A stretch of 39,001 nt of DNA from Bacteroidales bacterium (GTDB taxonomy: Bacteria; Bacteroidota; Bacteroidia; Bacteroidales; G3-4614): NCBI GenBank assembly GCA_017559955.1, contig JAFYPQ010000046.1, forward strand, positions 1 through 39,001, written 5' to 3'. Below the pieces are notes generated by a model. That model saw only the letters and a program-made list of their open reading frames with translations, made no database searches and was not told the DNA's origin. The translations under genes and the position numbers were made by a program. Of the stretch, positions 25,501 through 33,250 are shown piece after piece; the stretch's first letter is position 1; each line of letters begins with the position of its first letter.

Positions 25501-26815
25501 CGCCCCTTTGAGCCTTAATATAGCGTCCGGTCAAAACATTTTGTAAAACATGGTTGTCGCCGTTAGCAATAACTTTCCAATATTGAGCGAAATTATTCTC
25601 ATTAATAGGCATACATTTAACCGAGTTGTCGGTAATAACCTCTGTCATCGCCAAGCCGTAAGAGTGACTAACAAACATATAAACATTGCCAACTACCAAC
25701 TCCGAAGCGTACCCGCTCAATTCATTCAGGTGATTTTTAATTTGCTCCTCGCTAACCTCAGTAACAGGTTCCAAAGTCCAATCCGAAGCAATAGAGTTGC
25801 CACCACTACCGGCGTCCCAAACCACTAGGTTTTGTCCACCTCCGGCACACTCATAATCTTGGTGGTGTAAACTATTTCTACCCGAAAAATCAGAAGTAGC
25901 ACTTATGGTAATATAGTTTGTGTTTGTATTTGAATTATTATCTCCGTACTTGATATAATATACCTTTGATTCCGAGCTTGAAGAACTTGTAGAACCTGTG
26001 TTTAAGCCATTAATATATCTGCCTGTTTTGGCATTACGCAAAGTGTAACCATTTCCACTTGGCTCAATAATCCAAATTTGAGAAAGGTCTGTATTAGAAA
26101 TTTTATTTTTAATACTCAAATTGTTGTTATCATTCTCTGAAAGCATAGGATTTGCCCAACCCGTAGAGTAGGCATTACGGTTTTTAAGTCTGAAAAGAGA
26201 GTAGTTCTCCAATTGATACTCTAAAAGATCTTCGCCCGAAAGGTTGATATCATCTCCAATGGTCACAGCATAAAAAGCCCAGTCGTTATTGCCATTTAAT
26301 GATGAAACCGAACCATCGTTCCAACCAGCCAACGAAGCATCTCCGGGACCATTGGCGTCCATAATCTTACCATTTGCATCGTTGAAATAGAAGTGCCCAC
26401 CTGTACTATTAATAGTATTATAGGTATAATAAACACTCTTGTTGGTTGTAACATTGTTGCTACTACCTTGAGTCAAACTGCCAAAGTAGTGCCCGTAGCC
26501 CGTTTGCAAATAGTATTGCCCCGAACTATTACCATTTACAAGTCTAATAAGGAAAGCACACTTTTCATCAGCATTATCCTCCACAGAGGGTACACCATCA
26601 GCCTTAACATACATCATGTTGTATCCTGTGTTTTCGTATGCGTATGTCTGACGACCACGGTTATACATCAGATACCACTGATTAGCAGTAAGCGAAGAAA
26701 CCTCGCTGCTTATACTTTTGATAACCTTACCTGACAACTCGCTCAATTGAGCCATAGCTGGAGTTGTCAAACAAACCATCACCGCCCACAAAACAAATGA
26801 AAATAGCTTTCTCAT
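22511..26815 (-). CDS. Secreted M60-family (enhancin-like) metalloprotease with lectin-like repeats
   Basis: A 1434-residue exported protein: signal peptide (about 1-22), then three repeated beta-rich modules (about 25-190, 195-360, 370-500) with a ricin/beta-trefoil-like pattern such as the YYLQTG, YTLRNAKTGRYINGL and HVLQNVLTGRYIKA repeats. The M60 domain (about 600-1030) has the zinc motif HENGH at 851-855 within GPAHENGHIHQN, matching the family's HExGH-x-Q; a downstream Glu is the likely third ligand. Beta-rich tail domains end with a VYDITGKLVLKN...GLVKGVYIVKGKKI segment like type IX secretion sorting domains. Characterised M60 enzymes in gut Bacteroides cleave mucin O-glycoproteins, so a mucinase role is likely but the substrate is inferred. 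Single gene; promoter element upstream. Confidence 0.9.
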   Translation of the reverse strand: MRKLFSFVLWAVMVCLTTPAMAQLSELSGKVIKSISSEVSSLTANQWYLMYNRGRQTYAYENTGYNMMYVKADGVPSVEDNADEKCAFLIRLVNGNSSGQYYLQTGYGHYFGSLTQGSSNNVTTNKSVYYTYNTINSTGGHFYFNDANGKIMDANGPGDASLAGWNDGSVSSLNGNNDWAFYAVTIGDDINLSGEDLLEYQLENYSLFRLKNRNAYSTGWANPMLSENDNNNLSIKNKISNTDLSQIWIIEPSGNGYTLRNAKTGRYINGLNTGSTSSSSSESKVYYIKYGDNNSNTNTNYITISATSDFSGRNSLHHQDYECAGGGQNLVVWDAGSGGNSIASDWTLEPVTEVSEEQIKNHLNELSGYASELVVGNVYMFVSHSYGLAMTEVITDNSVKCMPINENNFAQYWKVIANGDNHVLQNVLTGRYIKAQRGAFSVPYSTGTSQNTFAIENGSDKWTSTFTISDYSTVGLHCAASQSNYVVGWYTDTPASVWCLKECNATEEEIEEAKTEYNNFKELQENKNIIQSQLMQFFDDYACTQLKSEYKSLPDVVLTAHLDSKGVTNPILREMIFKVKNESWATYESSWDKTEKSFRIADYKVYSDWDWNGWTEITGNGYCFSRLSNPTGICGKSGDVILIFVDSDIPSGTTLQIEIVSGTNSSGACSNLTKGLNSIILSEDANLFVYYNAEVTKDDNGNYSYPKLSDIEDIKIHIEGGKVNGYFDLTKGDTNMDWSKLQSYLLKENSVVNLKTNYLMFNMNRDLVKQYCPLYMVELLNIWDNIIKSQHNLMGYEDYEGYFNNLLVASSINNSYMYASSYGTYYNETTLSSVMSYEEMNTTGAIWGPAHENGHIHQNVINMIGCTEVSNNLFSNVAVYEQGRFTMRADELSTTINNFSNGVHWTARDIWEQCLMYTKLYYYYHVLGNNPDFYPNLYRALRNDHLDRRQGVTIRLKDESLKFVRYACDVAGEDLTEFFKVFGFFEVPQNNGYSLGYYKDDYGSYYIDTNPTTVNQDIEETLNYIKSKNYPKNNNIVFIDDRIKPSPVNYAGMPAGAVKGDFNNEHPIGQVGDVGQLGDYSDEYKCSGYKYTINNGNVTIEGDGAVGFKVYDKEGELVYIANTKSFTIPTEILNSLGGNFDIVASDANGEDLKIANASKTLYSLDVYYGKNDKKIVFTNGEAPELKDNAIAFVSGSNKYNAPASLTGGVNVVNGYNMASSIALTENDNFYTPSNFTAAELSFDREIGAYDMKFVVLPFDCSTTNINGDVYVFDSVNGNMVNFTSYNGVISANTPYLVYSETAGNIVIGAENVNIKATPESMSVGNGEAVLVATYKNAENVGNSFEYVEGGFEKLQNEWLPFETILKFNGETKYDRYIISFNGEATAIEVTENNESIFPADVYDITGKLVLKNAENLEGLVKGVYIVKGKKIVSF

Positions 26816-26859
26816 ATCTCAAAAATAATAGTTCAAAGCAAATAAAATATCTCAATCTA

Positions 26860-26867
26860 CAAATGTA
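26860..26867 (-). promoter_or_regulatory. -7 promoter element of the M60 protease gene
   Basis: The minus strand reads TACATTTG, an exact TAnnTTTG match, 44 bases before the start codon. The -33 region is unclear. Confidence 0.5.
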
Positions 26868-26898
26868 AGAACAATAAGCGAAATAATGCTATTTTAAT

Positions 26899-26926
26899 GT
26901 CAGTTTTTAGCTTTTAGTTAGCGAGT
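26899..26926. repeat. Heptamer array upstream of the M60 gene
   Basis: Splits as tgtcagt-ttttagc-ttttagt-tagcgag, complementary to the GCTAAAA/ACTAACA units elsewhere. It lies between the M60 promoter element and the terminator of the next gene. Confidence 0.5.
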
Positions 26927-26937
26927 TATTAAAAAAA

Positions 26938-26963
26938 TAGCAGACGAGTCTCCCCATCTGCTA
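26938..26963 (-). terminator. Terminator after the coiled-coil lipoprotein gene
   Basis: A 7-bp stem, TAGCAGA (26938-26944) with TCTGCTA (26957-26963), around a 12-base loop, followed on the minus strand by seven T. It lies about 70 bases after the stop. Confidence 0.7.
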
Positions 26964-27005
26964 CAAACTAATTAATATTTAACTTAAAATTTGGAGGAAT
27001 GATAT

Positions 27006-27019
27006 TCCTAATTTCTAAT
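27006..27019. repeat. Heptamer pair after the coiled-coil lipoprotein gene
   Basis: tcctaat-ttctaat, complement of ATTAGAA-ATTAGGA, 16 bases beyond the stop codon. The same two units occur at 28002-28022. Confidence 0.5.
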
Positions 27020-27034
27020 AGGTATAAAGTGCCT

Positions 27035-27892
27035 TTATTCCACTTCCACTACCAAGTAGCGTGATGTACTCCAAAATTCTTGTGGGTTCGAAATATTAAG
27101 AGTTAAGAACCCATTTTCATCTTTATTTAATGAGTAGCTACTGTTGGGGTGCGATGTAAGAATCTCTGCATTTTTGCAACCCAATGGAAGCGATGTAGTT
27201 TCACGTAAATCACAGCTTGTAAAGTAATCGTGGTTGAAATCACCTTTTAGCAGATTGCGTCCTCGTTTTTCTATAATCTTTTGCTCTCGCAACTCTTTCG
27301 ATGTGCCAAACGCATAATAAACTTTGTTAAGTTCTTCATTTTGAGAGTTTATAACCTCTGTTTGAGATTCATTTATTTGGGTAAGTGAGGTAATGACGTC
27401 ATCAAGTTCTGCTATTTTTATGTCACGTTTTGCAAGCTCTTCTTGAAGTTTTGCTATCTCTTGAGTCTTCTCATTAAGTGTACTATTAAGAGAATTTATC
27501 ATCTCTTTCAACTCTGCCGATTCGTTCTTGCTGTTTTTAAGTTGCTTTTGAAGTGAACTTATCTTTTTCTTATTCTCTTTTAAGATATTTGCAATGTTGG
27601 TTATATCATCAACAATCTGAGTCTTGGCACTCGAATCAATGTCATCGCCCATATTATTATTTACGATTAAAAATTTTTCAGCAGTTTTAATTTCTGCAAG
27701 ACTGGTTTGAATTTCGTTTATAATACGTATAGTCTCTTCGTAGTCTGCTTTTGTATGGGCATTAACTAATATAAGAGAGTCTATAGTATTTTGAAGATTA
27801 TCTGCTTTTGTATCTGCCTTTTTATTGCACGAAACCATTAATAATACTCCTGCAAACGCCAATATTGAAAAAACAAAATTTCTCATAATCAT
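27035..27892 (-). CDS. Coiled-coil lipoprotein of unknown function
   Basis: A 285-residue protein with a lipoprotein signal ending LLMVSC (Cys22), then a long coiled coil (about 30-195) rich in Lys, Glu, Asn and Leu heptads, interrupted near residues 77-95. The C-terminal 80 residues are globular, with KVYYAFGTSKELREQKII, GRNLLKGDFNHDYFT, Cys residues in SCDLRE and LGCKNA, and an end rich in beta (RYLVVEVE). I do not recognise a named family by residue motif. Such long coiled-coil lipoproteins in Bacteroidales often span the periplasm; that is inference. An alternative ATG two codons in (27886) is equally possible. It stands alone, with a weak promoter element and a terminator. Confidence 0.8.
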   Translation of the reverse strand: MIMRNFVFSILAFAGVLLMVSCNKKADTKADNLQNTIDSLILVNAHTKADYEETIRIINEIQTSLAEIKTAEKFLIVNNNMGDDIDSSAKTQIVDDITNIANILKENKKKISSLQKQLKNSKNESAELKEMINSLNSTLNEKTQEIAKLQEELAKRDIKIAELDDVITSLTQINESQTEVINSQNEELNKVYYAFGTSKELREQKIIEKRGRNLLKGDFNHDYFTSCDLRETTSLPLGCKNAEILTSHPNSSYSLNKDENGFLTLNISNPQEFWSTSRYLVVEVE

Positions 27893-27914
27893 AAAATTTA
27901 GATATTAAACTTCA

Positions 27915-27922
27915 CGAAAGTA
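27915..27922 (-). promoter_or_regulatory. Weak -7 element of the coiled-coil lipoprotein gene
   Basis: The minus strand reads TACTTTCG, one base from TAnnTTTG, 23 bases before the start codon. Confidence 0.35.
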
Positions 27923-28001
27923 TATATTAAAAAAATAATATCAAAAGATATAAAACTTTTTTATCTCAAATTAATCTTTATTTAGGGTTGGGTTTTTAAT
28001 A

Positions 28002-28036
28002 ATTAGGAATTAGAAATTAGGAATGAGGAATTTTGC
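28002..28036. repeat. Heptamer array ATTAGGA type
   Basis: Five consecutive units: attagga-attagaa-attagga-atgagga-attttgc. It lies in the gap between the coiled-coil lipoprotein and rsmI, together with a 9-base array at 28070-28105. No gene is supported in 27893-28114. Confidence 0.65.
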
Positions 28037-28069
28037 GATTAAGAGAGAGCAGAATCAAATTTATAATTA

Positions 28070-28105
28070 TTCTTAATGACCTTAAAGACCCTAACGACCT
28101 TAAAG
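28070..28105. repeat. 9-base tandem array, copy 1
   Basis: Four units: ttcttaatg-accttaaag-accctaacg-accttaaag, ending 9 bases from the rsmI stop codon. A second array of the same unit type and orientation is at 38422-38457. Confidence 0.65.
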
Positions 28106-28114
28106 GTTTAACAA

Positions 28115-28783
28115 CTACGCACCTGCCACCACCACCACAAATTCGCCTTTGGGCTCGTGGGATGAGAAGTGTAAAAGAACCTCTTCTACTGAGCCTCTTA
28201 CAATCTCTTCGTGAAGTTTTGAAATCTCTCGGCAAACGGCACACTCTCTTTCGTTGCCAAAAATCTCTGCAATCTGGGTAAGAAGTTTTACAATGCGATA
28301 GGGCGATTCATAAAATATAATAGTGCGTTCTTCTGTTGAAAGTTCGGTTAACCTCGAAACACGACCTTTCTTTTGAGGTAAAAATCCCTCGAAGCAAAAT
28401 CTGTCGCAGGGGAGTCCCGATGCTACAAGGGCAGGAACAAATGCGGTTGCTCCCGGCAAACATTCAACATCCACACCTTGTCTTGCACACTCCCTCGATA
28501 GAAGAAAACCGGGGTCTGAAATACCTGGAGTACCGGCATCTGAAATAAGGGCTATATTTTCACCCCCCCTTATTCGTTGGGCAATGCTCTCAATAGTTTT
28601 ATGTTCGTTGAATTTATGGTGTGGTTGAAGTTTCGCTTTTATGTCAAAGTGTTTTAAAAGAATACCGCTTGTACGAGTATCTTCTGCCAATATGCAGTCA
28701 GCCTCTTTTAAAACTCTTAAAGCTCTTAGGGTAATATCTTCAAGATTTCCTACGGGAGTCGGAACAATATATAGTTTAGCCAT
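28115..28783 (-). CDS. rsmI: 16S rRNA (cytidine1402-2'-O)-methyltransferase
   Basis: A 222-residue tetrapyrrole-methylase-fold enzyme that uses SAM to 2'-O-methylate C1402 of 16S rRNA. Family motifs are clear: YIVPTPVGNLEDITLRALRVL at the start, ADCILAEDTRTS, LISDAGTPGISDPGF, LPGATAFVPALVASGLP, and RTIIFYESPYRI. It ends at KGEFVVVVAGA without the C-terminal extension found in some proteobacterial RsmI, so it is a little short of the E. coli length but complete for this domain. It lies 3 bases after the acidic protein gene and is the last gene of the ribE-purM unit. Confidence 0.96.
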   Translation of the reverse strand: MAKLYIVPTPVGNLEDITLRALRVLKEADCILAEDTRTSGILLKHFDIKAKLQPHHKFNEHKTIESIAQRIRGGENIALISDAGTPGISDPGFLLSRECARQGVDVECLPGATAFVPALVASGLPCDRFCFEGFLPQKKGRVSRLTELSTEERTIIFYESPYRIVKLLTQIAEIFGNERECAVCREISKLHEEIVRGSVEEVLLHFSSHEPKGEFVVVVAGA

Positions 28784-28786
28784 ACT

Positions 28787-29605
28787 TTATTCAAAGCACT
28801 GTTTAACCCTTTCAATAAATTCAATAACCATCTCCTCTTTGTTGATGTCGTCCCCAAAGTATTCGCTGATAAGTTCCATTGCATCGTCAAACGATTCTGC
28901 TTCGTCAATTCCGTCAAACATATCGGTCATATCAACATCGCTGTTGCCGAACAGCTCACGTTTGTATAAGAATATATCGTTAATACTTAAAAGTGTGCGT
29001 ATCTTTTTATGGTTACACTTTTTGAACTCATCTTTGCTTGAGAATAAATCAACCTCAATGTTGATGTCTATCATTTTTTCATCTTCTGCCTCTTCTTCAA
29101 AAGATTCATCCTCGTACAATGACTCTTCTAATTCTATCTCGTTGGTATCACATACAGGTTTACACTCCTCCTCAAAAGCAGGAGTAATAATAATCTCCTC
29201 TTTTATAGGTTCGCCCTTAATGCTCTCTTCTATAAAAGAGTATCTGTCTTCTTCTGTTTTGGTCTCGGGGGTATAAATATCTTCCTGAGGCAATTCTTCA
29301 CCGTTACCCTCTACATTGCTTATAAAAGTTTCGGTGTCGTTGCAAGGTTTTATTTCTTCATCCACCTTCTCTTCATCTTCAATAGCAATGTTTTCCTCTT
29401 CAACCTCCTCTTCCTTTGAAGTTTCCTCTATTTTATATTCAACAATGTTAGTTCCCTTCGAAAGGACAGAGTATATCTCAGAGCACTTCTCTACGGCAAG
29501 TTCTTTAAGTATTTGTGGTGTATTATTCCCACTCTCTTTTATGACAATCAATAAATCTGATAATTGTCTTAGTTTATCAAGAATCTCTTTTGAAACAGTG
29601 CTCAT
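28787..29605 (-). CDS. Conserved Bacteroidetes protein with acidic middle region, function unknown
   Basis: A 272-residue cytoplasmic protein in three parts: a helical N-terminus (about 1-60, MSTVSKEILDKLRQLSDLL), a very Glu/Asp-rich, probably disordered middle (about 60-200, with runs such as EEEVEEENIAIEDEEKVDEE), and a C-terminal helical domain (about 205-272) with TLLSINDIFLYKRELFGNSDVDMTDM and FDDAMELISEYFG. The C-terminal 'SiND.F.f.RELFg' pattern is one I have seen in hypothetical proteins of Bacteroidetes; no enzyme motif is visible. It sits 20 bases after purM and 3 bases before rsmI, so it is cotranscribed with both. A role linked to ribosome modification is only a guess from position. 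Confidence 0.8.
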   Translation of the reverse strand: MSTVSKEILDKLRQLSDLLIVIKESGNNTPQILKELAVEKCSEIYSVLSKGTNIVEYKIEETSKEEEVEEENIAIEDEEKVDEEIKPCNDTETFISNVEGNGEELPQEDIYTPETKTEEDRYSFIEESIKGEPIKEEIIITPAFEEECKPVCDTNEIELEESLYEDESFEEEAEDEKMIDINIEVDLFSSKDEFKKCNHKKIRTLLSINDIFLYKRELFGNSDVDMTDMFDGIDEAESFDDAMELISEYFGDDINKEEMVIEFIERVKQCFE

Positions 29606-29625
29606 AGTATAATCTTTTATAGGTA

Positions 29626-30792
29626 TTAATATTCAAAAGTTCCGAACTCCGACTTTATGATAAGTTCTTTTTTCTCTGATGCCTCAATGCGACCAACAAT
29701 TTGAGCATCAATTCCAAAACTTTTGCTTATTGCAATAACCTCTTCGGCATATTCGGGGCTTAGGTAAATCTCCATACGGTGTCCCATATTGAACACTTTG
29801 TACATCTCTTTCCAATCGGTGCCCGATTGTTCTTGAATAGTTTTGAACAATGGAGGAACGGGGAACAGATTATCTTTAACCACTCTTACGTTATCAACAA
29901 AGTGTAAAACTTTTGTTTGAGCACCACCCGAGCAGTGAACCATTCCGTGTATATTAGGACGCATAGCATCTAAAATTTTCTTTATAACAGGTGCGTATGT
30001 ACGGGTGGGAGAGAGTACCATTTTGCCTGCATCAATGTCCAACCCCTCAATAGCATCTGTAAGTTTCAATCCACCCGAGTATACCAACTCATCAGGTACT
30101 GCGGCATCGTAGCTTTCGGGATATTTCTCTGCAAGATATTTTGCAAATACATCGTGGCGAGCAGAAGTCAAACCATTGCTACCCATACCGCCGTTGTACT
30201 CTTTTTCGTATGTCGCTTTACCGTATGACGATAAACCAACAATAACGTCTCCCGGTTGAATGTTGTGGTTTGAGATAACGTCGCTTCTCTTCATACGACA
30301 TGTTACAGTACTATCCACAATAATAGTTCTTACCAAGTCGCCAACGTCGGCAGTTTCGCCACCTGTTGCGTATGCGTTTACGCCAAGTTCTCGAAGCTCG
30401 GCAAGCAGTTCGTCGGTTCCGTTTATGATTGCCGAGATAACCTCTCCGGGAATAAGCAATTTGTTTCGACCAATAGTTGACGATACCAAAATGTTATCTG
30501 TTGCACCAACGCAAAGAAGGTCATCGATGTTCATAATCAAAGCATCTTGCGCAATACCTTTCCAAACCGAAATGTCTCCGGTCTCTTTCCAATAAAGGTA
30601 TGCCAACGATGATTTTGTTCCTGCTCCGTCAGCGTGCATAATATTGCAATACTCAGGATCTCCGCCCAAAATGTCGGGAATTATTTTGCAGAATGCTTTT
30701 GGGAAAATACCCTTGTCAATATTTTTAATTGCGTTATGTACATCCTCTTTCGATGCTGAAACTCCACGAAGGTTATATCTTTGGTCGCTCAT
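29626..30792 (-). CDS. purM: Phosphoribosylformylglycinamidine cyclo-ligase (AIR synthase)
   Basis: A 388-residue AIR synthase-family protein catalysing ATP-dependent ring closure of FGAM to AIR in purine synthesis. Motifs: RYNLRGVSASKEDVHNAI, MHADGAGTKSSLAYLYWKETGD (nucleotide-binding region), DALIMNIDDLLCVGA, NAYATGGETADVGD, and late GGAQTKVLHF and VFNMGHRMEIYL. This is the longer Bacteroidetes form; the family's 'NIGSG'-type glycine element near the end reads NMGHRM here. The start is the ATG at 30792; an in-frame TTG at 30816 abuts the ribE stop and adds eight residues with no support. It follows ribE and precedes the acidic protein gene, with short gaps. Confidence 0.92.
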   Translation of the reverse strand: MSDQRYNLRGVSASKEDVHNAIKNIDKGIFPKAFCKIIPDILGGDPEYCNIMHADGAGTKSSLAYLYWKETGDISVWKGIAQDALIMNIDDLLCVGATDNILVSSTIGRNKLLIPGEVISAIINGTDELLAELRELGVNAYATGGETADVGDLVRTIIVDSTVTCRMKRSDVISNHNIQPGDVIVGLSSYGKATYEKEYNGGMGSNGLTSARHDVFAKYLAEKYPESYDAAVPDELVYSGGLKLTDAIEGLDIDAGKMVLSPTRTYAPVIKKILDAMRPNIHGMVHCSGGAQTKVLHFVDNVRVVKDNLFPVPPLFKTIQEQSGTDWKEMYKVFNMGHRMEIYLSPEYAEEVIAISKSFGIDAQIVGRIEASEKKELIIKSEFGTFEY

Positions 30793-30816
30793 AATATTTA
30801 GAAACTTTTTAATCAA

Positions 30817-31428
30817 TTAATATTGTGTCGTATATTTTTGAAGACGGCTTATATATTTACCAATAATGTCAAATTCAAGATTTACAACTGTTCCGACTTT
30901 AAATGTGTGAAAGTTTGTATTCTCAAAAGTGTAGGGGATAATTGCTACGCTGAAAGAGTTATCGCAACTATTGCAAACGGTAAGACTTACACCGTTAACA
31001 GTAACCGAACCCTTTTCGACAGTCATATACCCTTCTGCTGCCATTTTTTTATCAAACGCATACTCAAAAGTATAGTATGTACTGCCGTTACACTCTTTAA
31101 CCTCTTTGCAAACAGCAGTAGTATCAACGTGTCCTTGAACAATATGTCCGTCCAAACGTCCGTTCATCATCATACTGCGTTCTACATTAACTTTGTCTCC
31201 AACGTTGAGCAGTCCCAAGTTGCTTCTCTCCAAAGTCTCCTTAATGGCAGTAACGGTATATTCTTCACCTTTAATCTCTACAACAGTCAAGCATACGCCG
31301 TTGTGAGCAACACTTTGATCTATTTTAAGTTCAGAAGTAAAACTACACTTCATTGTAATATTTAGGTTGGTGCCATCCGCTTTAAGAGCGGTAACCGTTG
31401 CAAATTCCTCTACAATACCTGAAAACAT
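30817..31428 (-). CDS. ribE: Riboflavin synthase, alpha subunit
   Basis: A 203-residue enzyme that dismutates two lumazine molecules to riboflavin. It is the two-repeat beta-barrel family: the first repeat begins MFSGIVEEFATV and has VAHNGVCLTVVEI and NLGLLNVGDKVNVERSM; the second has GHIVQGHVDTT and VSVTVNGVSLTV-like residues, then FEFDIIGKYISR near the end. The start is the ATG at 31428, where family members begin (MF-GI-E); an upstream TTG at 31437 adds three residues. A well-formed promoter lies just upstream, making this the first gene of the unit ribE-purM-acidic protein-rsmI. Confidence 0.95.
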   Translation of the reverse strand: MFSGIVEEFATVTALKADGTNLNITMKCSFTSELKIDQSVAHNGVCLTVVEIKGEEYTVTAIKETLERSNLGLLNVGDKVNVERSMMMNGRLDGHIVQGHVDTTAVCKEVKECNGSTYYTFEYAFDKKMAAEGYMTVEKGSVTVNGVSLTVCNSCDNSFSVAIIPYTFENTNFHTFKVGTVVNLEFDIIGKYISRLQKYTTQY

Positions 31429-31463
31429 TATATTCAATTTATAAAATTCTTTGTTTTATTTAG

Positions 31464-31494
31464 CAAATATAGATAAAAAGTTATACCTAAACAA
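31464..31494 (-). promoter_or_regulatory. Promoter of the ribE-purM-rsmI unit
   Basis: On the minus strand TTG (31492-31494), a 20-base spacer and TATATTTG (31464-31471), a close match to the Bacteroidetes promoter. It lies 35 bases before the ribE ATG. No FMN riboswitch-like fold is visible in the short leader. Confidence 0.75.
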
Positions 31495-31505
31495 CTTCTA
31501 TTAAT

Positions 31506-33179
31506 CTATCCGCAAAATATTAAAATCAACAATTGAGCAGTTAACACACGCATAAACATTGTTAGCGGATAAACAGTCGAGTATGCAACGGCAGGAGCAT
31601 CGTTATTAGCTGTTTTGTTAGCGTATGCCAATGCTGGAGGGTCGGTCATACTTCCACTCATTAATCCCATTAATGAACAATAGTTTATTTTGAATTTTGC
31701 ACGAGCAATGGTTCCGATGATAAGTAAAGGAAGGGTTGTTATAATAAATCCCCAAAGAACCCACCATAAACCATCGCCACTGATAATGGTATCAACAAAA
31801 CTTCCACCTGCCGAGAAACCGACACTTGCAAGGAACAAGCAAATACCAATCTCACGAAGCATTAAGCTCGAACTTGTCGATGTATATGTGATAAGTTTAA
31901 GTTTGTAACCAAATCGTCCTATCAAAATAGCCGCAATTAACGGACCACCTGCCAAACCAAGCTTCATTGCGGTACTCATTCCGGGGAATTGAATAGGAAT
32001 ACTCCCCAATATAATACCTAATAAAATACCTACAAAAATAGTAATCATATTAGGCTCGTTCAAACGTTTCATTGAGTTACCCATTCTGTCGGCAAGACGA
32101 TTTATATCCTCCACTTTACCAACAACGGTTATACGGTCTCCCATTTGAAGTTTAAGGTTAGGTGCTGCAACGAGGTCCATACCTGCACGGTTAACACGAG
32201 TGGCATTAAGTTGGAAACCTGCGTGAAGTTTGAGAGAACTTATCGAACGACCATTGTATTCGGGTTTAGTAACCAAAATTCTTCGTGATACAACCGGGGC
32301 ATCAATTGCATCCCAGTCCATATCTACTTTTTGTCCGATGAAAGCCTCAACAGCCTCCTCGTCTTGTGGCGATAAAACCAAAATCATATAGTCTCCTTGG
32401 TTTATTACTGTTGTCGAGCGAGGAATAATAACCTCTCCATCCCCTTTTTTAATTCGAGAGATAACGAAGTCTCTGCCCAAGAAGTCAAGGATTTGGCGAA
32501 GAGTTTTTCCATCCAACATTTTGTTCTCAACCTTTAAACTAATTATAATAGGCTTTTGAACGGCTGCTTCGTTCTCCTCTTCAATAAGTTTACTCTCGGC
32601 AGTAGCACTTATTCTGAAAATCTTCTTAAGAACAATCATCGACAATATTATACCAACAACACCGAGAGGGTATGCCGCAGCATAACCTGCCGAAGTGTTT
32701 GCTATATCAGCCGATTTGCCCAATTGGTCAAGAGCTTGTTGTGCGGCACCAAGTCCGGGAGTGTTGGTAACAGCACCCGAAAGCACACCTACCAAATCTT
32801 GCATACGGGCATCGGTTGTGAAGAATATTGTAATAACGGTTGCAATATTTAGAAATATAATACCCAATGCCAAAAGGTTGAGAGTCATACCGCCTTTCTT
32901 AAAAGAAGAGAAAAATCCCGGTCCAACCTGCAAACCTATCGAGTAAACAAAGAGTATAAGACCTAACTCTTTGGCAAAATCCAACACCTGTTTGTTAATA
33001 GAGAATAAATCGGTAAAGTGCCCAACCAAAATACCCACAAATAAAACAAACGTAACACCAAGAGAAACACCAAAAATTTTTCTCTTACCTAACCACACTC
33101 CGGCGGCAATAATGAACGAATACAGAATTACCGTATTTGCCAATCCTTCTTTGAATAAAAGATTATTAAGCCATTCCAT
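31506..33179 (-). CDS. AspT/YidE/YbjL-type transporter with two RCK_C domains
   Basis: A 557-residue membrane protein. About five to six helices at the N-terminus include QVLDFAKELGLILFVYSIGLQVGPGFFSSFK, then GAVTNTPGLGAAQQAL (a re-entrant-like loop). The middle (about 205-375) has two TrkA-C/RCK_C-like domains (LDGKTLRQILDFLGRDFVISRI and NGRSISSLKLHAGFQLNATRV). The C-terminal membrane half repeats the motif with GICLFLASVGFSAGGSF and LMSGSMTDPPALAYAN. This is the AAE family of aspartate:alanine exchangers and the YidE/YbjL relatives. The substrate cannot be told from sequence. Single-gene unit; -7 element and an inverted repeat lie upstream. Confidence 0.9.
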   Translation of the reverse strand: MEWLNNLLFKEGLANTVILYSFIIAAGVWLGKRKIFGVSLGVTFVLFVGILVGHFTDLFSINKQVLDFAKELGLILFVYSIGLQVGPGFFSSFKKGGMTLNLLALGIIFLNIATVITIFFTTDARMQDLVGVLSGAVTNTPGLGAAQQALDQLGKSADIANTSAGYAAAYPLGVVGIILSMIVLKKIFRISATAESKLIEEENEAAVQKPIIISLKVENKMLDGKTLRQILDFLGRDFVISRIKKGDGEVIIPRSTTVINQGDYMILVLSPQDEEAVEAFIGQKVDMDWDAIDAPVVSRRILVTKPEYNGRSISSLKLHAGFQLNATRVNRAGMDLVAAPNLKLQMGDRITVVGKVEDINRLADRMGNSMKRLNEPNMITIFVGILLGIILGSIPIQFPGMSTAMKLGLAGGPLIAAILIGRFGYKLKLITYTSTSSSLMLREIGICLFLASVGFSAGGSFVDTIISGDGLWWVLWGFIITTLPLLIIGTIARAKFKINYCSLMGLMSGSMTDPPALAYANKTANNDAPAVAYSTVYPLTMFMRVLTAQLLILIFCG

Positions 33180-33219
33180 TTTATAATAGTTTTTATATCA
33201 AAAAATACTACAATCTATT

Positions 33220-33236
33220 TTGCATTAAGAATGCAA
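33220..33236. promoter_or_regulatory. Perfect inverted repeat in the transporter leader
   Basis: TTGCATT (33220-33226) with AATGCAA (33230-33236), a 7-bp arm pair with a 3-base centre, 15 bases downstream of the -7 element in the transporter transcript. It could be an operator half-site pair or a leader hairpin. Confidence 0.35.
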
Positions 33237-33250
33237 TCTGATATACCCTG

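Noticed and set aside
28017..28281. Open frames on both strands next to rsmI
   Set aside because: They translate the 9-base array (RSLGSLRSLR type) and part of rsmI; no start context or family.
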